The translations under genes and the position numbers were made by a program. Under the pieces are notes generated by a model that did no database searches, was not told where the DNA came from, and saw only the letters and a list, made by a program, of their open reading frames with translations. From positions 27,946,295 through 28,010,294 of the forward strand of contig OU015524.1 of NCBI GenBank assembly GCA_907165065.1: 64,000 nt of DNA, read 5' to 3'. Origin of the DNA: Caprimulgus europaeus (lineage: Eukaryota > Chordata > Aves > Caprimulgiformes > Caprimulgidae). Below, piece after piece: positions 1-9,179 of this stretch (its first letter is position 1; every line of letters starts with the position of its first letter).

Positions 1-3000
1 AAGTGAAACAGATCCCATGTGTTTGATAGCTTATGTATTTTAGGAGGTTGAATGAAGCATATTTAGAATTTCTACTAAGATGTGAAAGCTGATATTTGGC
101 CTGCTTGTGCTGAAGCACAATTATGTAAGAAACAAAGTGCTATTTGAAAAAAGTATTAACACCTTGAGAATAGATTGATCAAATTTTTATTTGATCATTT
201 ACATCTGCACTTGAGTTGCTGGTGGTAGGAGCTCCTCCTATGTTCTGCCAGAAACACCTGTTTTGACTCATGCAGGCTCAGGAATTGTGTGTAAAGTATT
301 CCATATGAAAGGACATTTAAACAATAACAAGAGTTTGGTTTATTTCCCAACTGAATTGCAGATAATTGAAATGGATGCTCAGTTTATCCTTTGCAAGTTG
401 CTGTTAATATCAGTAAAATTAAGTAAGCAATTGCTTATTTTTTTTCCTCTATTTAATACTCATATATGAACTCCAACATAGTCTCAAATGTGTACACTGA
501 GGTTGCAGGTTGTATCAGTGAAGCACAGAGTTGTTTGACAAGTGAAAGCAAAACTTTCATTTTTTCCATCCTGGTCATGCATATATATTGAGAATAGTTT
601 CAGTACCCACCTTTGAAATTTAATCCAAGGCTTTTGAACTTTGGGAGTGAACTATTCTGTAATTCTTCATAATATCTGGACTGATCCTCTCTCAGCTCTT
701 GTGTTTTTGATATATATGATTTCTGAAAATATATGATGGGTGCATTAGTGAAAGGTCTATTTTATTGTACAAAGGTAAGTAATCTAAGCTACTCATACCT
801 GTATGTCCTAAATTCCACATGTTTTCAAACTGAGAACAAATCCTTTAGGCAAGATTTCCTTAGTTTCTGTATTTTATCGTTCCCAGTTTCTCAACTGCAT
901 GGAGTACAAATCTGAAAGGGTTGACCTTAAGTCAGAGAACTGATTTACATTGAGGTCAATGACAGTACAACTTGGCTCTTCTTCCATTTAGTTTCCACAG
1001 GTTTCTCCTTTCTGTTATGTGCAGGGCAACTTTATGTAAATAATTACCATAGGTCAGCCTTTTTGCAGCTCTCAACTTCAGAACATCATTCTTAATAAAC
1101 TAACAACACTGCAAATGCTAATTTGTTTTAGTATGTACTATGTCTCGTAAGATCTTGTCAGGAACTGTGTAGCAACAGTACATTAATATGTAGAAAATAA
1201 TCGTTTCAACGTCAGAAAGTAATAATCCATAAGGCCGATAAATTCCCAGGTTATGTCAAATACCCAAGTGTTTGGGGAACAGACTGAGTGTAAACATGAA
1301 AATTGTGGCTCTGAAACTGCCTGGAATAGTGTTACTTGCTTTTTTATGCTGTTGTTTGCCTTTGTAACTGTTTCCTAATTACTTGCTGTGTTAATAATTA
1401 AAATTGTTGAACATTCTGGAACCTCAAAACAGTTCTACCTTTATTAATTACAACAGGAGGATAAGCAGAGCAAGTGACTACTGTGCAATGTGAGATATTT
1501 TAATATGAAGCTTCAAATGTCTTCCTCCCGCTTCCCTGGCTCGGCAAAGTGACCAGCAATCAGACTGTTTCCCCATTGTTTGAGATCCTACGTGCTGTTA
1601 TTAAGAGCATTAGATATTTTGTATCTTGATACATTACCCTGGTTCTTGTCTGGAGTGGGATAAACTAAGACAAGCATTCTTAATAAGTGCCAAGAAATTT
1701 CCATCTTATGAGCATCCTTAGTTCCTCTTGACAGTACGCTATGTGTAAATGATCTAAGGGTGTTTCCAAATTGTAAACCAGAGATTGTATATATCTGCAC
1801 AGAAAAGGCAAGGTGAGGAATCTCATATTCATAGTTACTGCATTCCCATACAATTTCTTTCTACAGTAAAGAGAGTTGGAAAATTTTGAATTAAGTCCAT
1901 AAACTAATTATTTTCCCTTCCAATGTTGTTTCTTTTCTAACAAAACTCCTGACTCAGTGATTCTGTAAATGGCCTGCAGTGACATGTCCCTGAGTGTGGT
2001 CTAATGAGAGTTGGAGTATGCTTCTTAGATCATGTTGGAAAATTAGAGGGACTTTTTTTCCTCTAGCTTTTCAAACTAATTATTCTATTTTTTTTATATG
2101 AGAACAGTCCTTATATATATGTTGAAATCTTCTTCAATGACACCATTTTCCTGTCCACAGCTTTGATGTACTGCACATACTTGCAGAAAGGCTGTGTTTT
2201 GGGAATAGCGGTCAATGGATCCTGTTATGGTCCTAGCTGTTTAATGGTGAATTCTAATACAGATGTTTGAACAAACTGAAATTCCACAGAGGAAGATAAT
2301 CTCTGTTCTGTTCAAAACAAAGCTGTGCTTTTAATCTTCTATTATTTGTACTCATATTTTAGCCATATTTCCATCATTTAAGGACAATATAGTTAGTGAA
2401 TAAATGGACTGCAAATACCTCTGACCTACTTTTTGCTTGTGTGCTGTGACTTGATGCCTGAATTGATATTGCCTGTTACCTGTATTTGTGGCCTTAATTT
2501 GTGTGCATTTGGTGACTTTGTTTACCCTCCTGGCTAATTCCATTGAAGCTCTCTAAAATAAAGTGTAAGCAAGACTGCATAGTTCGCTCTTTTGATTGCC
2601 TTTCACTAACAGCTACAAAATAATGTTAACACTTCTGACCAGCCACAATACTAACAAAAGAGACTATTGTCCAAATATCTGATAGTTCAAAAGAGTGTGT
2701 TAGAATGCTACTTCCTTATAGTTAACTTTGCCCAGCATTGACCTGTGAAATTATAGAGGCTAGCATTCATGATCTTTGATTAAATCGTGTAATCTCCAAA
2801 CCTCTGCAACAGAAAAAATCCTGACTGTAATCCTGTATGTAGCTTTGACACAGTTTCCTCTAGATTATTTTCTTCAGTTATTAGATTAATAAATGCGTAT
2901 TGTACACTTATTTAAATGATCTGTGTGACACTGAAGTCCAAAAGTATATTGGATTAAAAAAAAAAAAAACAAACCAAACCCCAAATGCTAGAAATTCAAA

Positions 3001-3141
3001 TAGAAGATTAAATTTGATTGTAACTCAAAACCAGCCAAATTTTTGATTGTCAGTTTGCCTCATGAAAAATAGACAACACAAGGCAGAATGACCCAATACC
3101 CAAACTGTGATCCTGCACAAGGCAAAGCAAGAGAACATGAA
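1..3141. other. Unassigned AT-rich DNA
   Basis: No exon, RNA gene or repeat family is recognisable here. Open frames are short, start at random ATGs and show no domain or splice context. The only simple feature is an A-run of 14 near 2957-2970, followed by an A/C-rich string. The stretch reads as intergenic or intronic DNA. Confidence 0.5.
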
Positions 3142-3441
3142 TCATAGAAGGGCTTGGGTTGGAAGGAACCTTAAGGACCATCTAGTTCCAAACCCCTGCT
3201 GTGGACAGGGTTGCCAACCTGGGCAATCAAGCTGTGCAGGGCCCCATCCAACCTGGCTTTGAATGCCTCCAGGGATGAGGCATCCACAACTTCTCTGGGC
3301 AACCTGTGCCAATGCCTCACCACCATCTGGGTGAAAAATTTCTTCCTAATATTTAACCTGAATCTCCCCTGTTTTAGTTTAAAACCATTTCCCCTTGTCC
3401 TATCACCATCTACCCAAGTAAAAAGTCACTCTCTCAAAAGG
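3142..3441 (-). mobile_element. CR1 LINE fragment, 3' end
   Basis: A 5'-truncated CR1 retrotransposon copy in reverse orientation. The plus strand opens with ATCATAGAAGGGCTTGGGTT, the reverse complement of the CR1 3' end. It continues with the usual antisense landmarks: the phrase around 3240-3285 matching the C-terminal ORF2 region, then CTTGTCCTATCACC near 3400. Read on the minus strand it covers the last part of ORF2 (the segment before and through RLP-EVV-type residues) and the short 3' UTR. Several substitutions and the loss of the octamer tail repeat suggest an older insertion than the copy at 5803-7085. The antisense open frame across it is not a gene. Confidence 0.88.
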
Positions 3442-5496
3442 ATAGGATTGCTCAAGACTCATCATGAGGTAATAAATAAATGACACTGTAGAAGGAAAAA
3501 AAAACCAAAACAACTCGAAACAGCAGAAATAGCCTACATTTAAACAACAAATGGACATCAATATTAGCGAAACACTAATTTCAAAGATAGTTTTGAAAAT
3601 AAGAACAGTGGACAACAGGAAAGGCAGTGACACATGCAAATGAAAAAGCCAGGCTGGAGAATTAAGATATAGGAATGAGACAACACCAAATACAGATCTT
3701 GTAATTTGTGACTAGGAACTGAAAGAGTCAAGCTTAGAGTGCCATGCTTCTTGTTTTGTTTCCTAGTGAAATCAGGTTACATATTCCAACCTATTATAAA
3801 TCTAGATTCATATCCCTTCTTATCTCTCTAGGTTCATGTCTCTCCAGATGTGAACTTAATTGCATGATCAGTACAGAGCTGTTAGACAAGGTGGTGAGAA
3901 TTAATAATTATGTCTGCATAAATGACAGTTCCCTGGCCATTCAGGAATTTAACATTTCTAAAAGCAAGCGTTACGTATTTTGTTACTCATAAAGCTTTTG
4001 GGTTGTTTGGGTCAGTTTTTGTGTTTCTGTGTTGTCTTTTGTTTCTGCCTGCCCTGCCTGAATAGTTAATAAGTTAACTTACACCCAGAGCTAAGCAGGA
4101 AAAATAGAAAAGTAGCTGCTGAGTAATTTCTTGCCCATATCCAAGCAAATTATCCAAAGAGTAGTGTCTTTCTTTTAAACTACTATTCAACTTTTCCTTG
4201 TAAACAGAGGCAGAAAAAGACAAGGCAGACAAGGACTCATAATTTTTGTCCTGTGTCTGCATAAAGACTTGGTGTTTGACAGTTGGTGTGGCGGTCTTGT
4301 GTTACATGAATATGTCATGTTCAGAGTACAAGAATGAAAGCTGTTCCACAAGTAGTCAATATTTAGCTATGATTATTTGAGTTGCACTAGTATTGAATGG
4401 GCATCTTTAGCAGGAAGTTATGAACTTTGTTCCTTTCCAGTAAAGATGTTATCTCTATTAAAAGATCCCTCAGAGCTGCAGTGCACCTGTCCTTTTATAT
4501 GCAGCTGCATTTGACCTGATAGAAATCTTTGTGGCATCAGCAAATAACTAATGTTGTTTGGGTTTTTTTGTTTGGTTGGTTTTTTTTTTTAAAAAAAAAC
4601 AACCCAACAACTACCAAACAATGAACTATACCACCTTTCCTTCTTCCCCTTTACTCCAACTTGCAAACTGAAAATCATTTCCCAGTGTCCCAGTTAGAGG
4701 AAATTTCTTCAGAGATATAATATCAGGTGATTTATGCATTTCTTTCTGGTATAATAAAGATAAGGGAACCTTTCAGCATAATTACTTAACTAGCCAAATA
4801 TTTACTTTAGATATATTGTAGGTTCTATTGCTCTACAGCACATTAGACAAAGTATATATTGTGAGAGTGGGTGGAACCTGGCGGCTGCCTTCATTCATCC
4901 CAATTCCAGTCAGACTTATCAAAATCCACTCCAGGGAGGTGAGACTTATCACTCCCATGGGAAACTGCACAAAACTTTTTATTATTGCTCTGGCAGGAGT
5001 CTAATGGAGGGTAGATTTTCACTGGTACAGGTGTTGACAGTACCCCATCCTGTCTCCTTTCTGGAACAGCTGATTGCACCAGAGTGCACTTCTTATAGCA
5101 TTAACTCTCGTTGCATACACTGAGGGGGCTGATTTACATTATGTTTGTATTACAGCATTTTGTTATTTAAAGGAAAATGGTGCTTAGTAAGCAGTGAGAT
5201 TGCATCTGTGTCTTATCTCTCAGTGGAGAGCTGAGCCCATGAGACAGGTTTGAGGGCTGGGCAGAGTAGCCCAGGAAAGTTTCTGCAGCTTCCTCTGGTG
5301 TGCCAGTCTGCAGGGCTCTGGTGGGTGCCACCAAATTGTAAAAAGACTCTTCTACAATGGAAACTTGAAAGCAATGTTGTTCTCCCATACAGAAACTCTG
5401 ACCTTTAAGTGGAAAGGCCAGCATACTGCTAACTTTGAAGCACTATAGACATCTTAATCTACACTGATAATGTATTTTATTTGATCCATCCTTGTG
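3442..5496. other. Unassigned DNA before the inverted repeat
   Basis: No gene is recognisable. It contains the T-run/A-run junction described at 4554-4619 and a somewhat less AT-rich patch at about 4870-5430 with several short open frames on the minus strand. None of these shows a known domain, signal peptide or convincing splice sites. An old, unrecognised LTR or other repeat in 4870-5160 cannot be excluded. Confidence 0.4.
4554..4619. repeat. T/G-rich tract meeting an A/C-rich tract (imperfect palindrome)
   Basis: A string of T-runs broken by GG (ending in T10 at 4581-4590) switches directly to A9 at 4591-4599, followed by an A/C-rich string ending ACCAAAC. The two halves are roughly reverse complementary and could fold back on each other. 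Similar T/G or A/C strings recur elsewhere in the window, for example near 10340, 28035 and 50930. Confidence 0.6.
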
Positions 5497-5524
5497 TTTC
5501 AGAGCACTTTGGAGTGCTCTGAAA
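5497..5524. repeat. Perfect 12-bp hairpin at the outer edge of the left arm
   Basis: The 12 bases 5497-5508 (TTTCAGAGCACT) are the exact reverse complement of 5513-5524, with a four-base loop TTGG at 5509-5512. The last four bases of the stem are also the first four bases of the 282-bp left arm, so the hairpin straddles that boundary. A palindrome here fits either a break-prone site or a snap-back copy made during repair (inference). Confidence 0.85.
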
Positions 5525-5802
5525 AAAGAGCAATTACTCCCTTGCAAATATATTCTTGATTTTGCTTAACTGAAAAGCTGGTAACTCTTGGATGGTCAAA
5601 GCTTTTCTCACATCCTTATGCAGCACTGTCAGTTGTGCCATCCAGACTGTCCATGAGCACACAGTAAAGGTCTCCTTCATCTGGAGTAGCTGCTTTTACA
5701 AGAAACAAATCCCACTTCTCACCAAGATCCAGATTTAGAAACATGATCCCATAGGATCTGTGTGAGGAACTTGATGGAGTCTAAGCTGACACAAGACAGC
5801 CC
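5521..5802 (+). repeat. Left arm of a 282-bp inverted repeat
   Basis: This arm is the reverse complement of 8022-8303. Paired positions sum to 13824 throughout, with no net indel. I find two mismatches by eye, 5689 (G, facing T at 8135) and 5771 (T, facing G at 8053). The outer end falls inside the hairpin at 5497-5524. The inner end is the first base before CR1 homology. The arm is not CR1 sequence and I do not recognise it as a known repeat. Because the arms are inverted they cannot be the paired LTRs of one provirus, and no target-site duplication is evident. Read on the minus strand, the arm carries the same roughly 54-codon open stretch as the right arm. Confidence 0.93.
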
Positions 5803-5803
5803 T

Positions 5804-6994
5804 GACAGGGTCATTAGGGGCAGTCAGCACGGCTTCACCAAGGGGAAGTCGTGCTTGACCAACCTTCTAGACTTTTATGAAAACACGACCAGGTGGCTGG
5901 ATGATGGTAGAGCAGTGGATGTGGTCTATCTTGATTTCAGCAAAGCATTTGACACGGTCTCCCACAGCATCCTCGCTGATAAATTGAGGAAGTGTGGATT
6001 AGATGAGCAGGTAGTGAGATGGATTATTAACTGGCTGGTGGGAAGAAGCCAGAGAGTAGTGGTCAATGGGGCGGAGTCTAGTTGGAGACCTGTGTCTAGT
6101 GGAGTCCCTCAGGGGTCAGTACTAGGACGAGTATTATTCAATATATTCATAAATGACCTGGATGAGGGAATTGAGTGCACTGTCAGCAAGTTTGCTGATG
6201 ATACCAAGCTGGGAGGAGTGGCTGACACTCCAGAAGACTGTGCTGCCATCCAGAGAGACCTGGACAGGCTGGAGAGCTGGGCAGGGAAAAACTTGATGAA
6301 ATATAATAAGGGCAAGTGTAGGGTGTTGCACCTGGGCAGGAACAACCCCAGGTTCCAGTATAGGTTAGGAAATGATCTCCTAGAGAGCAGTGAAGGGGAA
6401 AGGGATCTGGGAGTCCTGGTGGACAGCAGGATGACCATGAGCCAGCACTGTGCCCTTGTGGCCAGGAAGGCCAATGGCATCCTGGGGTGCATTAGAAGGG
6501 GTGTAGTCAGTAGGTCAAGAGAGGTTCTTCTTCCCCTTTACTCTGCCCTGGTGAGGCCACATCTGGAATATTGTGTCCAGTTCTGGGCCCCACAGTTCAA
6601 GAAGGACAGGGAGCTGCTTGAGAGAGTCCAGCAAAGAGCCACCAAAATGATTAAGGGAGTGGAACATCTCCCTTATGAGGAAAGGCTGAGGGAGCTGGGG
6701 CTCTTTAGCTTGGAGAAGAGGAGACTGAGGGGGGACCTGATTAATGTTTATAAATATTTGAATGGTGAGTGTCAGGAGGATGGGGCCAGGCTCTTTGCAG
6801 TGATGACCAATGATAGGACAAGGGGCAATGGGTGTAAGCTGGAACACAGGAGGTTCCGCTTAAATTTGAGAAAGAACTTCTTTACAGTAAGGGTGACAGA
6901 GCACTGGAACAGGCTGCCCAGGGAGGTTGTGGAGTCTCCTTCTCTGGAGACATTCAAGACCCGCCTGGACGCCTTCCTGTGCGAACTCATCTAG
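5804..6994 (+). pseudogene. CR1 ORF2 fragment: reverse transcriptase, C-terminal part
   Basis: This encodes about 396 residues of CR1 ORF2. The open frame can be read from an ATG at 5762, but its first 14 codons come from the inverted-repeat arm, so I start at the first CR1 codon. Counting from that upstream ATG, the visible motifs are [12 protein letters not shown] (residues 19-30), the catalytic motif YLDFSKAFD (56-64), [10 protein letters not shown] (113-122) and FADD (144-147). The C-terminal CR1 region follows, with RTRGNG and [10 protein letters not shown]. All three catalytic aspartates are present. An arginine (codon CGA at 6128-6130) replaces the proline normal in the GPVLFN stretch. 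With the endonuclease and N-terminal palm missing, this is a dead fragment even though no stop interrupts it. No promoter is visible. Confidence 0.93.
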
Positions 6995-7058
6995 GTGTTC
7001 CTGCTCCAGCAGGGGGATTGGACTAGATGATCTTTTGAGGTCCCTTCCAATCCCTAAT

Positions 7059-7085
7059 ATTCTGTGATTCTGTGATTCTGTGATT
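7059..7085 (+). repeat. CR1 3' octamer tail (ATTCTGTG)3
   Basis: Three perfect ATTCTGTG units plus ATT end the CR1. CR1 elements finish in a short octamer microsatellite rather than poly(A). The following bases (ATATGATATTTTC) are target-site DNA. Confidence 0.95.
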
Positions 7086-8021
7086 ATATGATATTTTCTG
7101 TCTCGGGTTGGAAGGCACAAGTGGGAAAAACTTGCTGCAGAATTTTAGGGCAAGTGGGAGAAACTGGGATGCAACTGAAGTCTCCTGATCTTTGTAGTGC
7201 TTTCAGTAGCATCCTGGCCCATGTACAGTGCCTCACATTGGCTTTATTTAACTTGCTTAATGTTAAGTAAAGCTAGTACCTAAATGTATTTTTGTACTTA
7301 GATGTTGTCACCACAGACATGCCATTATAACCCAATTATTAATGCTTTCAAAAAAGAATAAATATATTATTTTACATATGAGCAAGAGAATTTTACTCCT
7401 CTGGCTGAATGTTGAGAAGTGGGTGGGGGGTGGGAAAAGGACTAACAGGGTGGGGGTGGAAAAATGTATTTTAACAGAAGAAAGAGCATGCACAGTTGTA
7501 GTCTCACAGCAAGAAATAAACATTGTAATCATAAACAAATGTAACCTTGAGTGTAGAAGACAGTGATTTTATTGTATTGACATATGGCGCTTGGGCAACA
7601 ATAGAGAATTTGTTCTCTTACGTTAGTCAGGACACATTGGCAGGCAGGCCCTTTCTGTGGCCATTGCTTCCAGATAGCATGTGTCAGAGCTTGGATTATA
7701 AAATATCTAGGAATGTACAGACAGAATCAAGAAGAAGGCTTGCTTTGAGAGGAGATGAGGGAGCCTCTTCACCTGAAGGCCTGAGTGTGAATGTTCTCAA
7801 GAATGCTGGGAACTAAACTGGCATCCAGAAAACTTCCCTTCCATAATGTGACTGCTCTGTTTTTCACATTTATTTAAATGCTTAGATTTACGCTCGATAA
7901 AGTGTTATCTGTGTGTGGTATAGTGAGGCACTGTAATCCAAAGCCAGCTCTGCAAATCTATGCAAACTGTGATGAGACAAACTGACAATGTGGCTCCATG
8001 TGAGACCATGCCCTGTCTTTG
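7086..8021. other. Spacer between the CR1 tail and the right arm
   Basis: About 936 bp of DNA with no recognised gene or repeat. It contains the G-rich tract at 7421-7459 and several short open frames on both strands, none with a domain I recognise. If the CR1 and the left arm are both newcomers, this is original target-locus sequence lying directly next to the donor arm at 8022-8303. Confidence 0.5.
7421..7459 (+). repeat. G-rich tract, possible G-quadruplex
   Basis: The run GGGTGGGGGGTGGG (7421-7434) is followed after a short spacer by GGGTGGGGGTGG (7448-7459). Four or more G-runs of at least three bases lie within about 39 bases, which meets the usual sequence criterion for a G-quadruplex on the plus strand. 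It lies in the loop between the inverted arms. Whether it folds is not shown by sequence alone. Confidence 0.55.
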
Positions 8022-8303
8022 GGGCTGTCTTGTGTCAGCTTAGACTCCATCAGGTTCCTCACACAGATCCTATGGGATCATGTTTCTAAATCTGGATCTT
8101 GGTGAGAAGTGGGATTTGTTTCTTGTAAAAGCAGTTACTCCAGATGAAGGAGACCTTTACTGTGTGCTCATGGACAGTCTGGATGGCACAACTGACAGTG
8201 CTGCATAAGGATGTGAGAAAAGCTTTGACCATCCAAGAGTTACCAGCTTTTCAGTTAAGCAAAATCAAGAATATATTTGCAAGGGAGTAATTGCTCTTTT
8301 TTC
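8022..8303 (-). repeat. Right arm of a 282-bp inverted repeat
   Basis: This arm is the reverse complement of 5521-5802 with two mismatches (8053 and 8135). The match stops on the left at 8022, where GGGG is preceded by unrelated bases, and on the right at 8303, where TTTCTTTCTTT follows. On the plus strand, 8044-8205 is an open stretch of 54 codons after the TAG at 8041-8043 and before the TAA at 8206-8208, with an ATG at 8080. Its peptide resembles no family I know. I infer that this is the original (donor) copy, because the left arm is bounded by a CR1 5' junction and a snap-back palindrome while this arm sits in plain DNA. Confidence 0.93.
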
Positions 8304-8424
8304 TTTCTTTCTGTTTCTGTTCATTATATGCTAGCAATACTTTTTGGGTTTTTAATAACTTGACTGCATTGTGGTTCATGCTGTAGTAGGACAGAGCTCC
8401 TTTCCTGTAGGATTTTCAGTCCTG
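8304..8424. other. Unassigned DNA after the right arm
   Basis: A short T/C-rich start (TTTCTTTCTTT) followed by sequence in which I recognise nothing. Confidence 0.4.
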
Positions 8425-8600
8425 TGTATTTAGAAAGGTAAAGAGTGGCAAAAAGGTGATATCCATTTCCTTTTTATGAGAGAGAAGTGAGACAGAGAAA
8501 AACAAAGTATCTTGACCAAGGTCCTTTAGGGTATTCATGCAGAACTGGGTATTAGTCCAAGATCTCCAAGTCCAGTGCAGTGCCTATTTAGTGTGTTGTT
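8425..8600 (+). repeat. Ancient MIR/L2-like relic
   Basis: The order of phrases follows the shared 3' portion of MIR SINEs and L2 LINEs. A CATTTCCTTTTTATGAGAG block (cf. CCATTTTACAGATGAGGAAA) comes first. Next are GAGACAGAG...GTATCTTGACCAAGGTC (cf. the tGACTTGCCCAAGGTC core), then CAGAACTGGGTATTAGTCC and CCAAGTCCAGTGCAGTGCC. Divergence is high, so this is an old amniote relic. I cannot separate MIR from an L2 tail by eye. Confidence 0.5.
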
Positions 8601-9179
8601 TGTATGTCCTTTAAGAGTATCTTCCAACTCTTCACTTGTTTGTTTAGAATCCAATCTAATTCTAAACAAAACCCTTGTTTTGTCGAGATCAGATGCAAAT
8701 GTAACATGAGGCTCAGATCCTGTTTGGGTTTTCTGTTTGTTTGCTTGCTTGTTTTTAGTTCTAACTCTAGGAAGCTATTAGGAATGTTAAAAACAAAAGT
8801 AAACAAACAAAAAAATCCACCCAACCCAGAGTTATTCTATTCCAGTGCAAGCATGAAGAGAGGGTCTCTGTTATACCAGTACAAGGAAGAAGTCAAGACT
8901 TGCATGTTCCTTTTCCTGTAAAGTGTTTCCTGTTCTGAAGTAGCATCCCATAAAGGAAAAACTCACATTTGAGACAGTGAAAATAAAGAATGTTTTTGTA
9001 CATTGACAACATACACAGCAGATTCTGGGGCAGATCTTCAGTAATGCTTCTTAAGACCATGCTGTTGTTCCTTTATTTGTTGTTGCTCCTGTTAAGATCA
9101 GACCTTGTTTCTTGTGAGAAACTTTTATAAAAGAACAGACTTGCAGCAGCTCTTTTTGAGATTCAGGCAATAACTGAGC
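8601..9179. other. Unassigned DNA
   Basis: No gene or family is recognisable. There are short T/G- and A/C-rich strings around 8730-8825 and otherwise ordinary AT-rich sequence. Overlapping short open frames on both strands look like chance. Confidence 0.4.

Larger units (their letters stand above)
5803..7085 (+). mobile_element. CR1 LINE, 5'-truncated, with octamer tail
   Basis: A non-LTR retrotransposon of the CR1 clade that copies itself by target-primed reverse transcription. The visible part holds the C-terminal half of ORF2 (to the TAG at 6992-6994), a 3' UTR of about 64 bp, and a tail of three ATTCTGTG octamers plus ATT at 7059-7085, the CR1 hallmark. ORF1, the endonuclease and the N-terminal reverse transcriptase are missing, as usual for 5'-truncated copies. 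The 5' edge abuts the left arm of the inverted repeat with no extra bases. The open frame and intact tail suggest a fairly young insertion. It is very similar to the copy at 22920-23741. Confidence 0.96.

Noticed and set aside
3211..3483. 90-codon plus-strand open frame
   Set aside because: It is the antisense strand of a CR1 3' end, and the peptide is a familiar CR1 antisense artefact.
6109..7120. Several minus-strand open frames of 65-127 codons across the CR1 at 5803-7085
   Set aside because: They lie antisense to a CR1 reverse transcriptase frame and follow its codon pattern. They have no domain of their own.
5521..8303. The 282-bp arms as LTRs or as terminal inverted repeats of a DNA transposon
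   Set aside because: LTRs of one provirus lie in the same direction, and these are inverted. For a transposon, I see no transposase in the spacer, no target-site duplication and no typical terminal motif, and the left arm ends at a CR1 junction. A non-autonomous element cannot be fully excluded without a genome search.
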